Shown here: positions 9,390 to 19,995 of the stretch, in pieces
How the letters are laid out: each line of letters starts with the position of its first letter
Position numbering within the stretch: position 1 is the stretch's first letter
Source: Candidula unifasciata
Taxonomy: Eukaryota; Mollusca; Gastropoda; Stylommatophora; Geomitridae
DNA length: 64,000 nucleotides
Assembly (NCBI GenBank): GCA_905116865.2
Contig: CAJHNH020007001.1
Coordinates: 37,501-101,500, forward strand
Reading direction: 5' to 3'
Position numbers and translations under genes: made by a program
Notes under the pieces: generated by a model
Database searches by the model: none
What the model was told of the DNA's origin: nothing
The model's input: the letters and a program-made list of their open reading frames with translations, nothing else

Positions 9390-9496
9390 AGAAGCCTGAA
9401 GCAGTGGAACCAGCGGAAGGGCAGTTGCTGTGTAAAGTTTGTGGAGATATTGCTAATGGCGTCCACTTTGGTGTCACCACCTGTGAGGGTTGCAAG
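9390..9496 (+). CDS. 2DBD nuclear receptor exon 3: linker and first zinc module of DBD2
   Basis: Acceptor TTTTACCAG ends at 9389; donor GTAGCT starts at 9497. The G from exon 2 plus AG makes Glu113. Residues 113-126 complete a short acidic linker between the two DBDs. C127, C130, C144 and C147 are the first zinc module ([21 protein letters not shown]), with the canonical CEGCK knuckle. The exon ends in phase 0 after AAG, exactly the position where exon 1 ends in DBD1. Confidence 0.95.
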
Positions 9497-9714
9497 GTAG
9501 CTCCACTTTCTCTTATTCTGTGTGAGTGTTGATATCTCTGTCTGTCTCTGTATCTTTCTCTGAAAATACTTTTCTGTGTCTCTGCATGTCTCTATATCTC
9601 TGTGTGCGTCTCTTAGTTTCATTGTCTGTGTATCTGATTGTCTCTCTGTTGTGTCCTTATGTGTCTGTGTGTTGTGTCTGTGTATGTATTGCGACTGCAT
9701 GTGTTGCATCTGCG

Positions 9715-9716
<2 letters not shown>

Positions 9717-9751
<35 letters not shown>

Positions 9752-9800
9752 CATGTATGTGTGTGCTTGCATGTATGTGTGTGTTTGTGTGTGAGTGTGC
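9717..9800. repeat. (GT)n microsatellite
   Basis: A clean GT run at about 9719-9750 followed by GT-rich interrupted sequence. Long ORFs here are translations of simple repeat. Confidence 0.9.
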
Positions 9801-9899
9801 CGGAAAGGGCGGAAGGTAAGAAAGGCCTGCATGCCCAGTTTGTGACCCGTTGAAAATAAAGTTTGTTCTTTCTGCATGTTTCTTTTGTTCATTTTCTCC

Positions 9900-10042
<143 letters not shown>

Positions 10043-10229
10043 GTGTCTCTCTCTCTGCCTCACTCACATACACACAAACACACACACATATATACACACA
10101 CACATAAAGTATCTATTAGTTTACAGAACAGTTTTACAGAACACAATACAAGAAACTAACAGATTATTTTGCAGTTAACAAGCTTTTAATAGCAGTCAGT
10201 TAAAAAAAACACAACCTTTAGTGTAAAGT

Positions 10230-10485
10230 CAGTAGAAGTGAAAGACCTTTTTTACACCAGTGGTACATTGGGCATGTGATGCTAGTGTCATACTGTTATA
10301 GCTAAGTCAGCATTTGGTGGAGGATGTGGTCAACGTCAAGCCGACCCCCTTTACTTCCTAGAACATTACTTAGTACCCATTTTAGGCTGGGTCGACCTGG
10401 AAGAGGAATTTAGTTTTGACCCCAAAAAATGTGCCTCTGTGTGGATTCGAACGCAAGATTTGTCTGCCAGCAGGCCAGTGTCTAC
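10230..10485 (-). mobile_element. SINE-A, diverged
   Basis: On the + strand it shows CAGCATTTGGTGGAGGATGT, GTCAACGTCAAGCCGACC, TACCCATTTTAGGCTGGG and TCGACCTGG, the family body. A reversed box B (GGATTCGAACGC) lies near 10443-10454. The pyrimidine-rich end near 10245 is decayed. Confidence 0.65.
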
Positions 10486-10894
10486 CTTCAGTATTCCTTA
10501 TTCTATTGTTGAAAACAGAAGTTTATTTTCCAAGATGAATATTGCTAATACATTGGATAGTCAGAGTAAGTGACAAGGAGAAAAGCTCAGTAAAAACATT
10601 ATTTGCAATTTTAAGAAAAAAGAAAAATTCTTCGAACATTTGATGAGAAGAGATGCACCCAAAAACATTGTGACAATGTGACGATTAATGGCAAAGGAGG
10701 CGGAACAAAATGACTCATTCTTTACTATGAAATTCACTAAACAGTCTTTAGTTAATCCCAAAAATAATATAATCCTACGACTCTCTTCATTTGCAGTTGG
10801 TTGTTATATTAACACACTCGGTCCAAATTGTTCGTTTAACTCCTAACCCAGTAGTATTATTACTGTGACAACTGTGGACTTATACATCTCCTGT

Positions 10895-11218
10895 TTAACT
10901 CTTCCAGTCCCAAACAACCCACTATTTGTTTCTGGATCACTGTAGAGTCAATCTGATGTACCAGCTTCTTCCATGAGAGAAGAATGTTATGTCATTCTTT
11001 ATAGTCTAGATCACATACTGCATGTATCTCATAGTGTCTATTATTCTATGTTGAAAACCTTAGGGCTAAATAATTTACCTCTTTTAAGCTAAACACTTTT
11101 GTTTAGAAGGATTTAAAAAAACAACTGCTTGGGAATGAAGGAGTTTAAAGAGTTATTTTTAAAAAAATGGGAATGTAATGAAAATAAAATAGTTACTAGT
11201 TGTTACTGAAAGGGTTAA
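10895..11218. mobile_element. piggyBac-like MITE bounded by TTAA
   Basis: The left end reads TTAACTCTTCCAGT at 10895, and the reverse complement of the right end reads TTAACCCTTTCAGT (ending at 11218). TTAA target plus (C)TCTTT-like ends fits piggyBac-type nonautonomous elements. The same ends occur at 34569-34714 and 19996-21719. No coding capacity. Confidence 0.6.
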
Positions 11219-11289
11219 GTGATGTTAGAGGGTTTTCTATGGTGGTTTGGAAGAATTTCAATAAAATTGAGCTAGCACACTAAGTAATG

Positions 11290-11600
11290 AGATCTTCTTC
11301 CTATTCTTCTTAGAGTTCACCGGCTGTAAACTCCGGCAGAAAGTTCTGGTTCTTCATTCACCTCTGGACTTTAGTCTGGTTCCAGAATCTGAATGTTGTG
11401 TGCACATCTGTTTTACAGGTCTGTCTTATTTGTATGCAAAATGTTGGTTCCTTGCCTCTCAGGCAGATGCACTATGATTTGAAGGAAGCCCCAGTTAGTC
11501 GAATCTTACGACATGCTTGTTTGGGGAGGCAATTGGTCTGTTCTTGTTTTCTCCATAATGGGGCCCCAGAACCCGCATGGGGATAATGAGATCTATATAG
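11290..11600 (-). mobile_element. SINE-B, nearly full length
   Basis: On the + strand it opens with TTCTTCCTATTCTTCTTAG, the reversed GAA tail. It then has TTCACCGGCTGTAAACTCCG, GCAGAAAGTTCTGG, the TTTAGTCTGGTTCCAGAA block and ACATGCTTGTTTGGGGAGGC, and ends with GGGGCCCCAGAACCCGCATG. This is one of the most complete copies and defines the family for this window. Confidence 0.75.
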
Positions 11601-11614
11601 GGACTTGGATGTTT

Positions 11615-11690
11615 ATGCCTTATGTTCTTTGGACATGTGATGGGAAGACAGCGACTGGAGGACACCATGATGGCACCAACAGCAGTAGAT
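11615..11690 (+). mobile_element. LINE reverse-transcriptase tail fragment preceding a minisatellite
   Basis: Translates to a phrase like VMGRQRLEDTMMAPTA after TTCTTTGGACATGTG (FFGHV). This is the 'FFGHV.R...LE' segment of LINE ORF2 C-termini, also visible at 5115. The 36-bp array begins where 'RQREK' is expected. Confidence 0.55.
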
Positions 11691-13020
11691 GACACAGACA
11701 AAGAGAAGTGAAGTTAGAGGGTCTATGACACAGACAAAGAGAAGTGAAGTTAGAGGATCTATGACACAGTCAAAGAGAAGTGAAGTTAGAGGATCTATGA
11801 CACAGACAAAGAGAAGTGAAGTTAGAGGGTCTATGACACAGACAAAGAGAAGTGAAGTTAGAGGATCTATGACACAGACAAAGAGAAGTGAAGTTAGAGG
11901 ATCTATGACACAGACAAAGAGAAGTGAAGTTAGAGGATCTATGACTCAGACAAAGAGAAGTGAAGTTAGAGGATCTATGACACAGTCAAAGAGAAGTGAA
12001 GTTAGAGGATCTATGACACAGACAAAGAGAAGTGAAGTTAGAGGATCTATGACACAGACAAAGAGAAGTGAAGTTAGAGGATCTATGACACAGACAAAGA
12101 GAAGTGAAGTTAGAGGATCTATGACTCAGACAAAGAGAAGTGAAGTTAGAGGATCTATGACACAGTCAAAGAGAAGTGAAGTTAGAGGATCTATGACACA
12201 GACAAAGAGAAGTGAAGTCAGAGGATCTATGACACAGACAAAGAGAAGTGAAGTTAGAGGATCTATGACACAGACAAAGAGAAGTGAAGTCAGAGGATCT
12301 ATGACACAGACAAAGAGAAGTGAAGTCAGAGGATCTATGACACAGACAAAGAGAAGTGAAGTCAGAGGATCTATGACACAGACAAAGAGAAGTGAAGTTA
12401 GAGGATCTATGACACAGACAAAGAGAAGTGAAGTTAGAGGATCTATGACACAGACAAAGAGAAGTGAAGTCAGAGGATCTATGACACAGACAAAGAGAAG
12501 TGAAGTCAGAGGATCTATGACACAGACAAAGAGAAGTGAAGTCAGAGGATCTATGACACAGACAAAGAGAAGTGAAGTTAGAGGATCTATGACACAGACA
12601 AAGAGAAGTGAAGTTAGAGGATCTATGACACAGACAAAGAGAAGTTAAGTCAGAGGATCTATGACACAGACAAAGAGAAGTGAAGTCAGAGGATCTATGA
12701 CACAGACAAAGAGAAGTGAAGTTAGAGGATCTATGACACAGACAAAGAGAAGTGAAGTCAGAGGATCTATGACACAGACAAAGAGAAGTTAAGTCAGAGG
12801 ATCTATGACACAGACAAAGAGAAGTGAAGTCAGAGGATCTATGACACAGACAAAGAGAAGTGAAGTCAGAGGATCTATGACACAGACAAAGAGAAGTGAA
12901 GTCAGAGGATCTATGACACAGACAAAGAGAAGTGAAGTCAGAGGATCTATGACACAGACAAAGAGAAGTGAAGTCAGAGGATCTATGACACAGACAAAGA
13001 GAAGTGAAGTCAGAGGATCT
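11689..13020. repeat. Minisatellite, 36-bp unit, 37 copies
   Basis: The unit starts ATGACACAGACAAAGAGAAG, followed by TGAAGTTAGAGGATCT. The span of 1332 bases equals 37 units exactly. Because 36 is divisible by 3, long open frames exist on both strands (319 and 288 residues), but they only translate the repeat. Early units carry GAAGTTAGA and later units mostly GAAGTCAGA. Markers such as ATGACTCAG (11941, 12121) and CAGTCAAAG (11983, 12163) recur 180 bases apart, which shows block duplication of five units. Confidence 0.97.
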
Positions 13021-13480
13021 AAGATGGCGCATTAGAGAAATATAAATGAAAAATGTGATCTAGAACACCAGGTACTGAGATCTATATAGAGACATGAAGT
13101 TGTACACCATCTGGTAAGGCACAGGATGATGATGTTAAATCAAATACAGACTACACTTAGAGAAAAGGCAAGGTTGGCGTACAATCCGACTGCTACAAGT
13201 ACTGCCAGGGTTGGAACTTTGCGCTGCCACTCCTGAGCACATATTGAAGGACTACCATAATGACTCTCGATGAAGACTGTGGATCTGGCCCAAGAGAGCT
13301 ACATTACAAGAGAAGCTTTGGCAACCGGTGGAGTTCCTAGTCATGAAATTAATTTTGTGACTCGGATCCTATATCAGATCCTACAGCCCTATTTGGGACT
13401 AAATGTTTAGCATGGCTGATGTTGAACGAAGAAGAAGAAGAAACAAGCTCACACTCAGATGTTTTTATTAGACTGCAATT
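13021..13480. other. Intron 3 stretch, unassigned
   Basis: No clear ORF or repeat boundary. A GAAGAAGAAGAAAC phrase at 13429 resembles a retroelement tail, and the preceding CTGATGTTGAACG may belong to a LINE 3' end. Nothing firm. Confidence 0.4.
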
Positions 13481-13484
13481 CCGA

Positions 13485-13610
13485 GTTCTTTTTGGAAGGA
13501 GTATTGAGTAGATGGCTGATGCAGCTGGCACCTGGAGATAGGCAACCTGAGATGGGGACACAGTAATTATGCAAATGTCCGGAGTGCTGTGATATAAATT
13601 CATGTGTCTG
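13485..13610 (+). mobile_element. LINE-RH 3' terminal fragment
   Basis: Near 13565-13600 the + strand encodes CKCPECCDINS, the cysteine-rich C-terminal signature seen in the RNase H LINE copies at 3050 and 32395 (CPECCD). Only the last ORF segment is recognisable. Confidence 0.6.
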
Positions 13611-13717
13611 CTCAGTTAGAGCAAACCATAAATGTGTGTGTAAAAAAAAAAAATACTTGAATTCCTGTGGTTAATTATATAAAACAAAGTGTAAACTGAG
13701 AAAACTTTGACCTACAG

Positions 13718-13859
13718 AAATTCTTTCGCCGTGGCTTGAAGGAAAACAGAACATACACCTGCAAAGGTAGCATGCACTGTTCCATCAACCCACGGATGCG
13801 CAACAATTGCCGCTACTGTCGCTACCAGAAGTGCCTCATGGAGGGAATGTCCAGAGAAG
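13718..13859 (+). CDS. 2DBD nuclear receptor exon 4: second zinc module of DBD2
   Basis: Acceptor CCTACAG ends at 13717; donor GTGAGT starts at 13860. Encodes residues 149-195 plus one base. It starts KFFRRG, giving the P-box CEGCKKFFRR. C163, C169, C179 and C182 form a canonical second zinc module (Cx5C, x9, Cx2C), followed by RYQKCLMEGM. The exon ends in phase 1 (GAA G), as exon 2 does. The ORF that reads on past the donor is intronic. Confidence 0.96.
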
Positions 13860-14039
13860 GTGAGTTACCTGCTGACCATCTCTCACTTTTGAATAACTTC
13901 TATCACAAGAATGGGTTCCAGGACCCAGTTTCTTGGAGGAAAACAGAATAGATTCACTGCTTTTCAACAAGCATGTTGTAATTTCCAACTGCCAAAAACT
14001 GCCAATTACTGCCTTTATTTCACCAATTTTACAGTGTAG

Positions 14040-14195
14040 GCAGGGGGGTCTTTTAGCCTAAAAATTTAAGGCCGCATAGGTGAGGATTTTTTTTTGCCCC
14101 CGGCAGAAAAGATCCCCAGCCTTACTGTGGAATCGAACCCAGGTCTCCCGCAAAAGTGCCCAGCGCTCTAACCGTTCAGCCAGCCATTCTAGTTT
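14040..14195 (-). mobile_element. SINE-E, tRNA-derived
   Basis: On the minus strand the head has ATGGCTGGCTGAACGGTTAG (box A region) and GGTTCGATTCC (box B, near 14129-14139), followed by AAGGCTGGGGATCTTTTCTG. Related copies: 28050-28205 (reversed), 37540-37760 and part of 19390-19510 (forward). Confidence 0.75.
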
Positions 14196-14204
14196 GCAAC
14201 TAAT

Positions 14205-14455
14205 TAAGTTAAAGTTAGTTGTGTATCCCTCAACAGGAGGTTATAGAACCAACCCCATCATTTCTTTTGGCTGTTTGGTTTTAGTAGGCAGTTTTAGGTT
14301 CCAGTAGTTTGCCATTGATCTGAATGGTCAGTTCTCACTACTGTCAAAACAAACATAATTTGATCCAATGCCACATCTCCCGTTACGGGCATTAAACTCT
14401 GTAGCTTGCAATCATAAAGCACGTTCGTAACGCCTAAGCCACCGACTCATTGACT
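14205..14455 (-). mobile_element. SINE-C, reversed copy
   Basis: The reverse complement opens with GTCGGTGGCTTAGGCGTTAC at about 14447 and continues through the family body to ACTAACTTTAAC near 14205. It matches 2041-2275 along its length. It abuts the SINE-E at 14195. Confidence 0.8.
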
Positions 14456-14587
14456 AATTATGAGCTTACTGTATCATTGTGTGCTTGGCTGAAGGGCACA
14501 TATATCACAGCCTAGCTGTCAACCAGGTAAAGAGTTGAGCATTTAAGAATAAGCATATCAGATACATGTGATGGTGTAATAGTCTGA

Positions 14588-14700
14588 AACTCATTCATTC
14601 ATTCATTCATCCATTCATTCATTCACTCACTCACTCATTCATTCATTCATTCACTTACTCACTCACTCATTGGTTCATTTATTCCTTCGTTCATTTATTA
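14588..14700. repeat. (ATTC)n / (ACTC)n microsatellite
   Basis: Runs of ATTC and CACTCACTC repeats. Simple sequence. Confidence 0.9.
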
Positions 14701-14719
14701 TCCTATTCAGCCATTATGT

Positions 14720-14890
14720 CACATAGGGCTCACAATCAATTTCTCCTTTTTATTCTATTCTGTGCAATCAGTTTAACATCAAGAATGCAGTCCGGTCAAA
14801 AACATCTTTGGCTTCTCTCGTTAACATTCACATTAGGGTTTGTTTTCAACATCCTCATTTCCTCAGTTTCCTATTTCACAGCATGATGTG
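14720..14890. repeat. Dispersed repeat shared with 8925-9110
   Basis: Shares several 10-15-base words with 8925-9110 in the same order (ACATAGGGCT, TGTGCAATCA, CATTAGGGTTTG). Family unidentified. Confidence 0.5.
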
Positions 14891-15435
14891 TCTGTGATTG
14901 AAGTGCTCAGAAAAAAGAAGCAGAATTCTATATCTTACTCCACACATGAAGCTGTAGAAAAGGAAGTGAAGAAGGAGAAGTGAATGGTACCGATCTCATG
15001 ATTTTTTTTTAGAGATTATTGGCACTCTATGGGTTGTGTGGTCAGTATCAGCCAGCCGCCTTTCCTTCCCATAAAACCTCCTAGGTTATCTTTGGAATTA
15101 TGGTCAGTTCAGACAAATATCTGTCTTGATGGGGATTTTAAAAATGACTACCAGACAAGTATACCAGACACCATACCACATGACTGTTCGATCGATCCGT
15201 TTGTAACTTCTGAGTGGCTACCTAAAGGTTTACCTTACCATCCTGAGATCAAAGAATGGATGGCAGAACAACAGGGCAGTCACCCTGTTTAATCTTCAAA
15301 GAAGTTATGGCTACTACAATGGCTACACCAGTAAGGTGAAACCTACTCTCTTATGTGGGTGAAGAAAACTATAAGTGTTCTGTGTATGTAGCTTTTATAA
15401 TTAGCCTCAGTTTCTTCTATTAACTAAGCACTAAT
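14891..15435. other. Intron 4 stretch, unassigned
   Basis: Contains an 87-residue ORF (15029-15292) that resembles no family I know. A T-rich run at 15001 followed by GATTATTGGCACTCTATGGG could be a decayed SINE-A piece. No other feature supported. Confidence 0.4.
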
Positions 15436-15439
15436 CTGC

Positions 15440-16065
15440 TTACTTGGTACACTGTTGTAACACTTGATCCCCAGCCATCATTTCACCAGTTACATGATTT
15501 TACCACTGTTACAATGATGTAACACTCCACTTGATCCCCAGCTATTTTTTCACCAGTTATGTGACTAGTTTCACCTTTTACCACTTACTTGTACAATGGT
15601 CTAAGACTCCACTTGATCCCCAGCCATCATTTCACCACTTACATGATTTTACCACTGTTACAATGTTGTAACACTCCACTTGATCCCCAGCTATTTTTTC
15701 ACCATTTATATGACTAGTTTCACCTTTTACCACTTGTACAGTACAATGGTCTAAGACTCCACTTGATCCCCAGCCATTATTTCACCAGTTATCTGACTAG
15801 TCTCACCTTTTACCACTGGTGCAATGGTGTAACACTCTATTTGATCCCCATCCATCATTTCACCAGTAATGTAAATAGTTTTACCTTTTACCATTAGTTC
15901 AATGTTGTAACATTCTACTTAATCCCAAGCCACTTTTTTCACCAGTTATGTGAATAACTTCACCTTTTACCACTGGTACAATAGTCTAACACTCTGCTTG
16001 ATCCCCAGCCATCATTTCACCAGTTATCTGACTAGTTTTACCTTTTACCACTGGTATTTTTTGTG
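15440..16065. repeat. Tandem repeat, alternating units of about 67 and 82 bp
   Basis: Built around TTGATCCCCAGCCATCATTT and ACCTTTTACCACTGGT. The TTGATCC word recurs near 15463, 15531, 15613, 15680 and 15763, so spacing alternates between about 67 and about 82, a dimeric period near 150. Later units are less regular. Confidence 0.9.
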
Positions 16066-16221
16066 TGTAAAGATGGAGACGGTGTGAATATATTTGCAGA
16101 ATGTCTCATGGTCCTTTGACAAGGACAGCACTATGGTGGATGTAAATAGAAAGAAGAAATGATGAGGACCCCCTAAGACTCTCAACCTTACTAATATGGC
16201 GGGAAAAAAGTTTCATTCATT

Positions 16222-16370
16222 AGTTTGTGGCGACCTTAAAACATAGTTTTTTCATTTGTTCTTCATAACTTTAATGAATATGTGTTTTGGCGATGGTCCA
16301 TGGCGACCCTTATGAAAGGGTAGTTCGACCTAAAAAAAAAAGGGTCACGACCACAGGTTGAGAACCGCTG
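16222..16370 (-). mobile_element. SPIN-like hAT element, truncated
   Basis: The reverse complement begins CAGCGGTTCTCAACCTGTGG (16370 down to 16351), which I recognise from memory as the terminal sequence of SPIN hAT transposons. It continues with GTCG.GACCC and a GTCGAAC..ACCCTTTCATAAGGG block, then ACCATCGCCAAAACACATAT, in the same order as SPIN. The other terminus is not found, so the copy is truncated near 16222. Confidence 0.75.
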
Positions 16371-16530
16371 ACTTAAGTGATCCTGGAGAAGGACAATAGA
16401 AAGGGACATGAAGCAAGGCAAAATGGCATGGGATACCATAGACAGAAAGGCAGCAGACCAGCTGCAGTGGAGATCACTTGTGAATGCCTTGTGTGTCAAC
16501 AGCTACATGAAGAGGGTTATAGATAGAATC

Positions 16531-16633
<103 letters not shown>

Positions 16634-16745
16634 TTTTATTGTTGTTGATATTTTAAAATATATTTTAACAAGTTACATGGTAAATCTGTATTCCTCTGAT
16701 TAATTTGAAGCTTGACTTTTCACTGTTTTCATCTTCACATTCCAG

Positions 16746-19087
16746 CTATAAAGATGGGTCGTCCCAAAAAAGGAGATCTTTCCTACAGAAAACCAGTTAA
16801 ATATAACAGAATGAAACTGGGCGTGAAAAGTTCATACGAGAAGCAGATGTCAGAATCAAACCGATCTTCTTTGTCCAGTGAGTATGAACAGGATGATATG
16901 TCGGCGCCAGAGGATGTCTTTGATTCTGTACCTTCCGGCCAGCATCAACGTTCACATCCAAACCACCAAGTGAATAATCATATTCAGCAGCAGCAGCAGC
17001 CTCAACAGTCTGGCACTTTCAGCCTTGGAAGTATACTGCATGACTGTATGACAGTGCAAGATTGGGATCAGAAAATGGAAATAAGTGCAATGGACCCAAA
17101 CACCATTCATATAGTATCATCTCATTCCACTGGACACATTGAGAAAATTGAAGATGGAAAGCTCAGTCCTCATAGCAGGCATTCAAGTCCAGCAGTACTT
17201 CCTGATATGCTACATAGACAAATACAAAATCAGCAAGAGCATATGCTCCAACAGCATAATCATTTACAACTACAGCATGTGAAGGTTTTGGATCCAGCAC
17301 AGGACAGCCTACAGCCAAGACATCAGGGATTGATATATCAGGTGAATAATCAGGGTGTTTCCAGCATGGAGGTAATTGCAGATGCTTTCTCTAGTGAACA
17401 TAGCCTGCCAGTGAACAGGGCTATTAAAGTGGAGAATGTCTCCCTCCATGATGGACCTGACAGTGAGTATTCAGAGGGTATTGTGCTAGAAGACATGCGT
17501 AACCTGGATTCTGTCAACAAATCAGAGTTCCAGGCTTATCAATTGCAAGGTCTTGACCCACACCCTGTGTACAGTGTTTGCCATCAAGAAGCAGGTCCTT
17601 CAACAGCTTCTGAAGGCACAACACTAGTTTCCATTTCTCAGTTAAATCCACATTTCAGTTCCCAGATTATCTCTATCAATGTGGCACCTCAGAATGTGGT
17701 TTATGCTCCACATAATCAGCACGATCCAATCATTATTCATAATCTGAGCAATTTACAGCAGACCATCGACTTGACCCAGAATCAAGATCTTGGGGAGAAT
17801 GACCTGGAACATAAAACCACTCAGAGTGGAGCTAACTCAGACTATAGCCATGAAATAAAAGTCAGTGAAATGTTGTCTTCAAACAGAAGCCACCATATTC
17901 AGATCAGCCAGGGTGTTATCAGAAATTCCCAAGACCTTCGCAATCATGTGTTAAGTCCACATATACAAAATATTTATGAAATACCTCGGAATGCCTTCAG
18001 CCAGGCAAATAACAATATGCATCAACAGTTTTCTACCGAAGCTGCAAATGTGTCATCAATAGAGTCCAGTATTCAACTTGTTTCTGAACCATCTTTAAGT
18101 CCGAGAAGGTTTCATAGTTCACTAGGTGTGACAAAGTTTCCACCTACCCAACACACAAAAACCTCATCACCAGCTTTATTTACAACCGCATCACAACACA
18201 ATAATGCACAGCATAAGATCTCAGGAATTAGAAGCCCAATTGCTGCAATTTTACAGCAGCATAGAGAAGCAATCCAGGCAGGAAGGCCCATTCAGCTAAC
18301 TCCTGAAGAAATTGAGGAGCTGCTCAGCACGGTTAGTGCAGATCAGCAACCGACGCAGCAGTTTATGAATGAGCAGACTATATCAAAAGACCAAAGAAAT
18401 TTATCTGAACAAAACAATATTGATGTCACAAGGGAACCAACAGCAAGTTTTTTGTTGGGCAGCGAACACCATCCACACCTTGAAAGGCAGAGTCTATACC
18501 ACAGGCAGACACCTTTGGAGTCTGCAAGAGACTATCAAACTATTAGTACCTCCAGCCAAAGTTTGAATCATGTGTACAGAAAGCAGTATCCAAGTGTGAC
18601 CTCACCAAGTTCACAATCAGGTCTCAGCGACAGACAAGATGTGAATAGCAGCTACAGTGGCAGTAACAACACCAGTCAAGTTAGTCAGTACATATCTCCC
18701 CAGCATATCCATTCTGGCCCCGAAAACCAAAGCAGCCACCAGGGAGAAGTCTACGATGACAGCTTTAACAGCTCCCTCATACGAGATTCTACACTGCTGC
18801 ATGAAATCAACAGAATATTTCTCGGCATTGACAACTCTTGTGATAGCTATGGTTGTGATCACCAGGATGATGATGGTGATAACAGAGTTGACGATGAAGT
18901 CATTGTTTCTCTGATGTCACCAGATGAGTTTTCTCCTGAAGTTTCACACAAATACTGGCATGGATTTAAGCCTTTAGAACCGTTTGTTGCGATGACTTCA
19001 GAGCAGCAGAAAATAATTCAAGATATTCTGGATGCTTTTGACAGTCTGCAGAAAACGTATATGACAAATGAGCCAGAATATGTCAAT
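16746..19087 (+). CDS. 2DBD nuclear receptor exon 5: DBD2 C-terminal extension, long hinge, start of LBD
   Basis: Acceptor CATTCCAG ends at 16745; G from exon 4 plus CT makes Ala196. Residues 196-220 (AIKMGRPKKGDLSYRKPVKY) form a basic C-terminal extension and probable nuclear localisation signal. The remainder to about 940 is low-complexity hinge rich in Gln, His, Ser and Asn, with a short polyQ at about 277-283, a likely amphipathic helix around 713 (QLTPEEIEELLSTV), and an acidic DDDGD patch near 903. From about 945 the sequence MTSEQQKIIQDILDAFDSL looks like LBD helix 1. Donor GTAAGT starts at 19088 after Asn976, phase 0. An ORF continuing past it is intron translation. A single 2342-nt hinge exon is unusually large for the family. 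Confidence 0.93.
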
Positions 19088-19129
19088 GTAAGTGATTCAC
19101 TTTTATCTATACTACACAGTCTACTTAAA

Positions 19130-19260
19130 CAATGGCTTGTTTTGTTGTTGTTGTTCTTCTGCTACTCCACCACATCCTCTTCCTTCTGCTCCCCTCTTTC
19201 TCCTCCTTATTCTGCTTCTATTTACCCTCTTCTTCCTCCTCCTTCTTTTGCTGTTTCACT
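19130..19260. repeat. Pyrimidine-rich low-complexity tract
   Basis: T/C-rich with TTGTTGTTG and TCCTCCTT words just inside intron 5. It may be partly a retroelement tail. Not coding. Confidence 0.6.
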
Positions 19261-19389
19261 GTTTTAACGTCTTCAGTTTTTATGACATTGTTATATTATT
19301 GATATAGAATATCAAAATTATCCACAGGTATTCTTGAAGGCTTTCATATGGAAGATCCATGATCAAATGCTCAGTAAGGTTGGGGAGTT

Positions 19390-19510
19390 TCTCTGTCTAG
19401 GGCATAAGTAAAATCCTAACCTGCACAGTCCTTGGTGATAGAACTAGCCATTACAGCCTTAAATACTCAGACCATTACACAAACAATCACCTACAGTTAG
19501 GTACTGCCCA
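19390..19510 (+). mobile_element. SINE-E body fragment
   Basis: Shares ATCCTAACCTG(C/T)ACAGTCC and CACTAGCC/ACTAGCCATTACAG-type phrases with the SINE-E body at 37610-37720. The tRNA-like head is not present. Confidence 0.55.
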
Positions 19511-19689
19511 CGGGTACTGACCGAAATGAGTCCAAGAATGGGGTGCAAAGACTCAACATGGCAACATAGCAACGGGTCCCAACGTTTAGCTAACTGAAGG
19601 CATGTTGGTGATGGAGGCTAGTTGGCAGGTGGAGAGGAGCTGGATTACTCCAGGCCAAGATTCAGTTATCAAAACCCATACAAGTCTGA

Positions 19690-19835
19690 AAACTGGCTTT
19701 CTCGATGTGACAGAGCTAGGTCATTAATCCATCTTCTCCTTGGGTTGCATCTTACTTTCACGCCATAGCTTTTTAGATGTAGTGCCTGGTTGTTGTTTAT
19801 GCTGCATTTTCACAAGACGACACTTTGATCTTATT
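19690..19835 (-). mobile_element. LINE reverse-transcriptase C-terminal fragment
   Basis: Matches the minus-strand fragment at 33440-33665 in word order (TTTTTAGATGTAGTGCCTGG against TTCTTAGGTGTAGTGCTTG, then GCTGCATTTT). The 33440 copy encodes KINWFGHLVKM, so this is the same LINE C-terminus, more decayed. Confidence 0.55.
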
Positions 19836-19995
19836 CATTTACCCAAACAACTGCAGTAACAAGTGTACTTCAAGTCAGGACAAGTTTTTTTTTTTTTTAA
19901 ATTAGATTGACTTGTATGAAAAAACAAGTATAATTTTAACACCATAAAACAGCTCATGTGTTACTAGGGAGCAAAAGAAAGCATAGAGTTGTGAG

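Noticed and set aside
11689..13035. 319- and 288-residue ORFs made of 12-residue repeats, looking like a repeat protein
   Set aside because: The 36-bp period keeps all frames open on both strands, with no start context, no flanking exon and no splice structure. They lie in an intron of the receptor inside LINE debris.
14588..14700. A CRISPR-like regular array
   Set aside because: It is a plain tetranucleotide microsatellite. All tandem arrays here have no spacers of constant length, and the genome is eukaryotic.
15029..15292. An 87-residue ORF as a possible small gene or extra exon
   Set aside because: No family resemblance, it lies in intron 4, and including it would not fit the phase 1 junction between exons 4 and 5.
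16712..19267. Treating the 851-codon ORF as a single-exon gene starting at 16712
   Set aside because: The first 34 bases are intron ending in an acceptor AG, and the end beyond 19087 is intron after a GTAAGT donor. Frame and content show that it is exon 5 of the receptor.
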